The notes under the pieces were generated by a model. That model had not been told where the DNA came from. It saw only the letters and a program-made list of their open reading frames with translations, and did not search any database. A stretch of DNA of 64,000 bases from Gammaproteobacteria bacterium (GTDB lineage Bacteria > Pseudomonadota > Gammaproteobacteria > Xanthomonadales > Marinicellaceae). How positions within the stretch are numbered: position 1 is the first letter of the stretch; every line of letters starts with the position of its first letter. The position numbers and the translations under genes are program-made. Of this stretch, positions 62,506 to 64,000 are shown piece by piece. The stretch is from positions 124,001 through 188,000 of the forward strand of contig JAWLAO010000002.1 of NCBI GenBank assembly GCA_041395445.1. The letters run 5' to 3'.

Positions 62506-63701
62506 TATTTCACCTCAATTTTTGCGAACTTTCTCTTACCAACCTGAAAAACAGCCTGAGTTCCGGATTGAATTTGTTGTTTGGAATCAGTAACTTTTTC
62601 ACCGTTTATACTCACAGCATTTTGTTTAATCATACGCATTGCATCGGATGTACTGGCACATAATCCAGCCTCTTTCAATAACAGTGGTAAGCCAATTTCA
62701 CCATTCTCTGCTGTAATTTCTAATTCAGGAATATCGTCAGGAATAGCTCCTTTTTGGAATTGATTTTTAAAGGCTTGCAATGCCTCCTGAGCGGATTGAT
62801 TGCCATGAAATCGTTCAACAATTTCAACACCGAGAATAAACTTAATATCTCTTGGATTTCTTCCGTCCTGCATTTCCTGCTTCATTTTCTCAATTTCAGC
62901 ATTGGATTTAAAGCTCAGTAAATCAAAATAACGCCACATCAGTTCGTCAGAAATTGACATGATTTTACCGAACATATCACTTGGTGCGTCTTCAATACCG
63001 ATATAATTCCCCAGAGACTTGGACATTTTTTGCACGCCATCCAATCCCTCAAGCAATGGCATAGTTATCACAACTTGTTGCTCTTGTCCGAACTGAGATT
63101 GCAAACTTCTGCCCATCAACAGATTAAAGGTTTGGTCTGTGCCACCTAATTCCACATCCGCTTTCATGGCAACAGAGTCATAGCCCTGAACTCACGGATA
63201 CATAAATTCATGAATTGCAATGGGCTGTTGGCTGCCGAATCTTTTAGAAAAATCATCACGTTCCAGCATTCTGGCGACGGTATAACGTGATGCCAAGTCA
63301 ATCATTCCGGCAGAGCCCAGTTTGGTCATCCATTCAGAATTAAAAGCGACTTTGGTTTTTTCTTTATCAAGGATTTTAAAGATTTGTTCTTTATACGTTT
63401 GTGCGTTTTCGTTGACTTCTTCTCTGGTGAGAATTTTGCGAGTGACGTTTTTACCCGTTGGGTCGCCAATCATTCCGGTGAAATCACCTATCAAAAATGT
63501 CACATCATGTCCCAATTGTTGAAATTGAGCCATTTTGTTGATTAAAACTGTATGTCCTAAATGCAGGTCAGGAGCTGTTGGATCAAATCCAGCTTTAACG
63601 TGTAAAGGTTTGCCTTTTTTTAATTTTTTTTCCAGTTCTTCGAGTTTGATGACGTCTTCGGTACCACGAGTTAACAAATCCAGAGAGTCTTGTAGTGACA
63701 T
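62505..63701 (-). pseudogene. tyrS: Tyrosyl-tRNA synthetase with one in-frame TGA
   Basis: The reading frame from 63701 to 62505 is continuous (398 codons plus stop) except for a single TGA at codon 170 (63194-63192), where homologues have Leu in 'YPLVQGYDS' (TTA would need one base change). All TyrRS elements are otherwise intact: HLGH at 47-50, 'GGTDQTFN', KMSKS at 225-229 and a C-terminal S4 domain. Since the enzyme is normally essential, this is either a sequence error, a readthrough site, or a dead copy covered by another tyrS elsewhere. It ends where the VOC gene starts. Confidence 0.88.
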
Positions 63702-63844
63702 TTGTTTTCCTTTCTTTGAAAAAATAAAGTGAGGTATTTTACCTGAATTTCCCGCTTAATAACAATCTAGCTCAATAATTCATTGACGAATTATCCCAAC
63801 TGCTATATCTTTAACAACGATTCAAAGAAAAAGCGTGCAAGTAT

Positions 63845-64000
63845 TTGAAAAAGAAACATAAGCAGGCAGTTTTTATCGACAGAAACCGCAAAAGTCTCGG
63901 TCTTACCAATTCAGTAAATTCATTCGCAAACCAGGCTTTCAAGAAAATCAGTAGTGTTAAAAAAGCTCCGATTATCACAATTTTGGTTTTTGGAAGTTTG
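63845..64000 (+). CDS. Start of an unidentified gene, possibly M23-peptidase-like
   Basis: An open frame from a TTG at 63845 runs off the window end (52 codons). The product begins basic ('LKKKHKQAVFIDRNRKSLGL') and ends in a hydrophobic stretch ('APIITILVFGSL') that looks like a membrane anchor. It is divergent from tyrS; in many gammaproteobacteria that neighbour is an OapA/M23-type peptidase, but no catalytic motif is inside the window. No ATG and no good ribosome binding site were seen. Confidence 0.4.
   Translation, partial: MKKKHKQAVFIDRNRKSLGLTNSVNSFANQAFKKISSVKKAPIITILVFGSL

Noticed and set aside
63192..63194. Alternative genetic code (TGA as sense codon)
   Set aside because: TGA ends several clearly complete genes in the window, including ratA (ATGA overlap with rnfH), cbbQ and hicA.

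Overview
The window is one contiguous piece of an AT-rich gammaproteobacterial chromosome. Gene content and order support this: smpB/ratA/rnfH, roxA-purB-gluQ, epmB/efp/epmA, rpsP-rimM-trmD-rplS, dnaK-dnaJ-dapB, yggX, tldD and tyrS. Low GC, a FimX-like protein beside these genes, and secreted proteins ending in an 'IF.N..E' motif suggest an uncultured lineage near Marinicella or the Xanthomonadales; this placement is inference. A form II RuBisCO operon with its own CbbR indicates capacity for Calvin-cycle CO2 fixation.

Layout. 1-2.1 kb: end of a type IV pilus locus (PilY1 C-terminus, a small secreted protein, a minor pilin). 2.2-9.0 kb: smpB against ratA-rnfH, then a leftward run fimX-like, gluQ, purB, roxA. 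9.1-11.7 kb: the EF-P system (epmB, efp, epmA), followed by a 161-bp MITE-like element. 11.9-14.3 kb: cytochrome c, tldD, yggX and tRNA-Phe with a consensus promoter. 14.4-18.4 kb is an accessory islet: a CSLREA beta-helix protein whose N-terminus is a remnant of a REP-associated transposase, a hicAB toxin-antitoxin pair with an eroded hicA start, and a Ser/Thr kinase. 18.6-21.0 kb: ribosomal operon rpsP-rimM-trmD-rplS-rpmB-rpmG, with rpmG broken at a 23-base homopolymer. 21.2-29.1 kb: DUF2207/LemA pair, a GntP-type permease, an OPT transporter and two secreted proteins.

29.1-34.6 kb: cbbR, cbbM, cbbQ and cbbO. 34.9-47.3 kb: a TonB-like periplasmic protein, then five genes overlapping or separated by at most 16 bases: a nitrilase-family hydrolase, a TPR/FG-GAP lipoprotein with an ASPIC-like stretch, a membrane-anchored pentaheme cytochrome with TPRs, a membrane-anchored FG-GAP/ASPIC (CRTAC1-like) protein and a MASE1-PAS-GGDEF-EAL enzyme. 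This is the best candidate here for an undescribed system: a surface or periplasmic electron-transfer module beside the CO2-fixation genes.

47.4-57.1 kb: msrQ without msrP, a ThrE-family exporter, a TonB-dependent receptor, dapB/dnaJ/dnaK with a heat-shock-like promoter, and trxB. 57.1-58.1 kb: two related palindromic repeats and a DUF2975/small HTH pair. 58.3-61.6 kb: three glycosyltransferases and a DUF2304 protein. 61.7-64 kb: psiE-like, a VOC protein, tyrS with an in-frame TGA, and the start of another gene. Three genes (rpmG, tyrS, hicA) carry lesions; at least the first two may be sequence errors. No intergenic stretch exceeds 300 bases.
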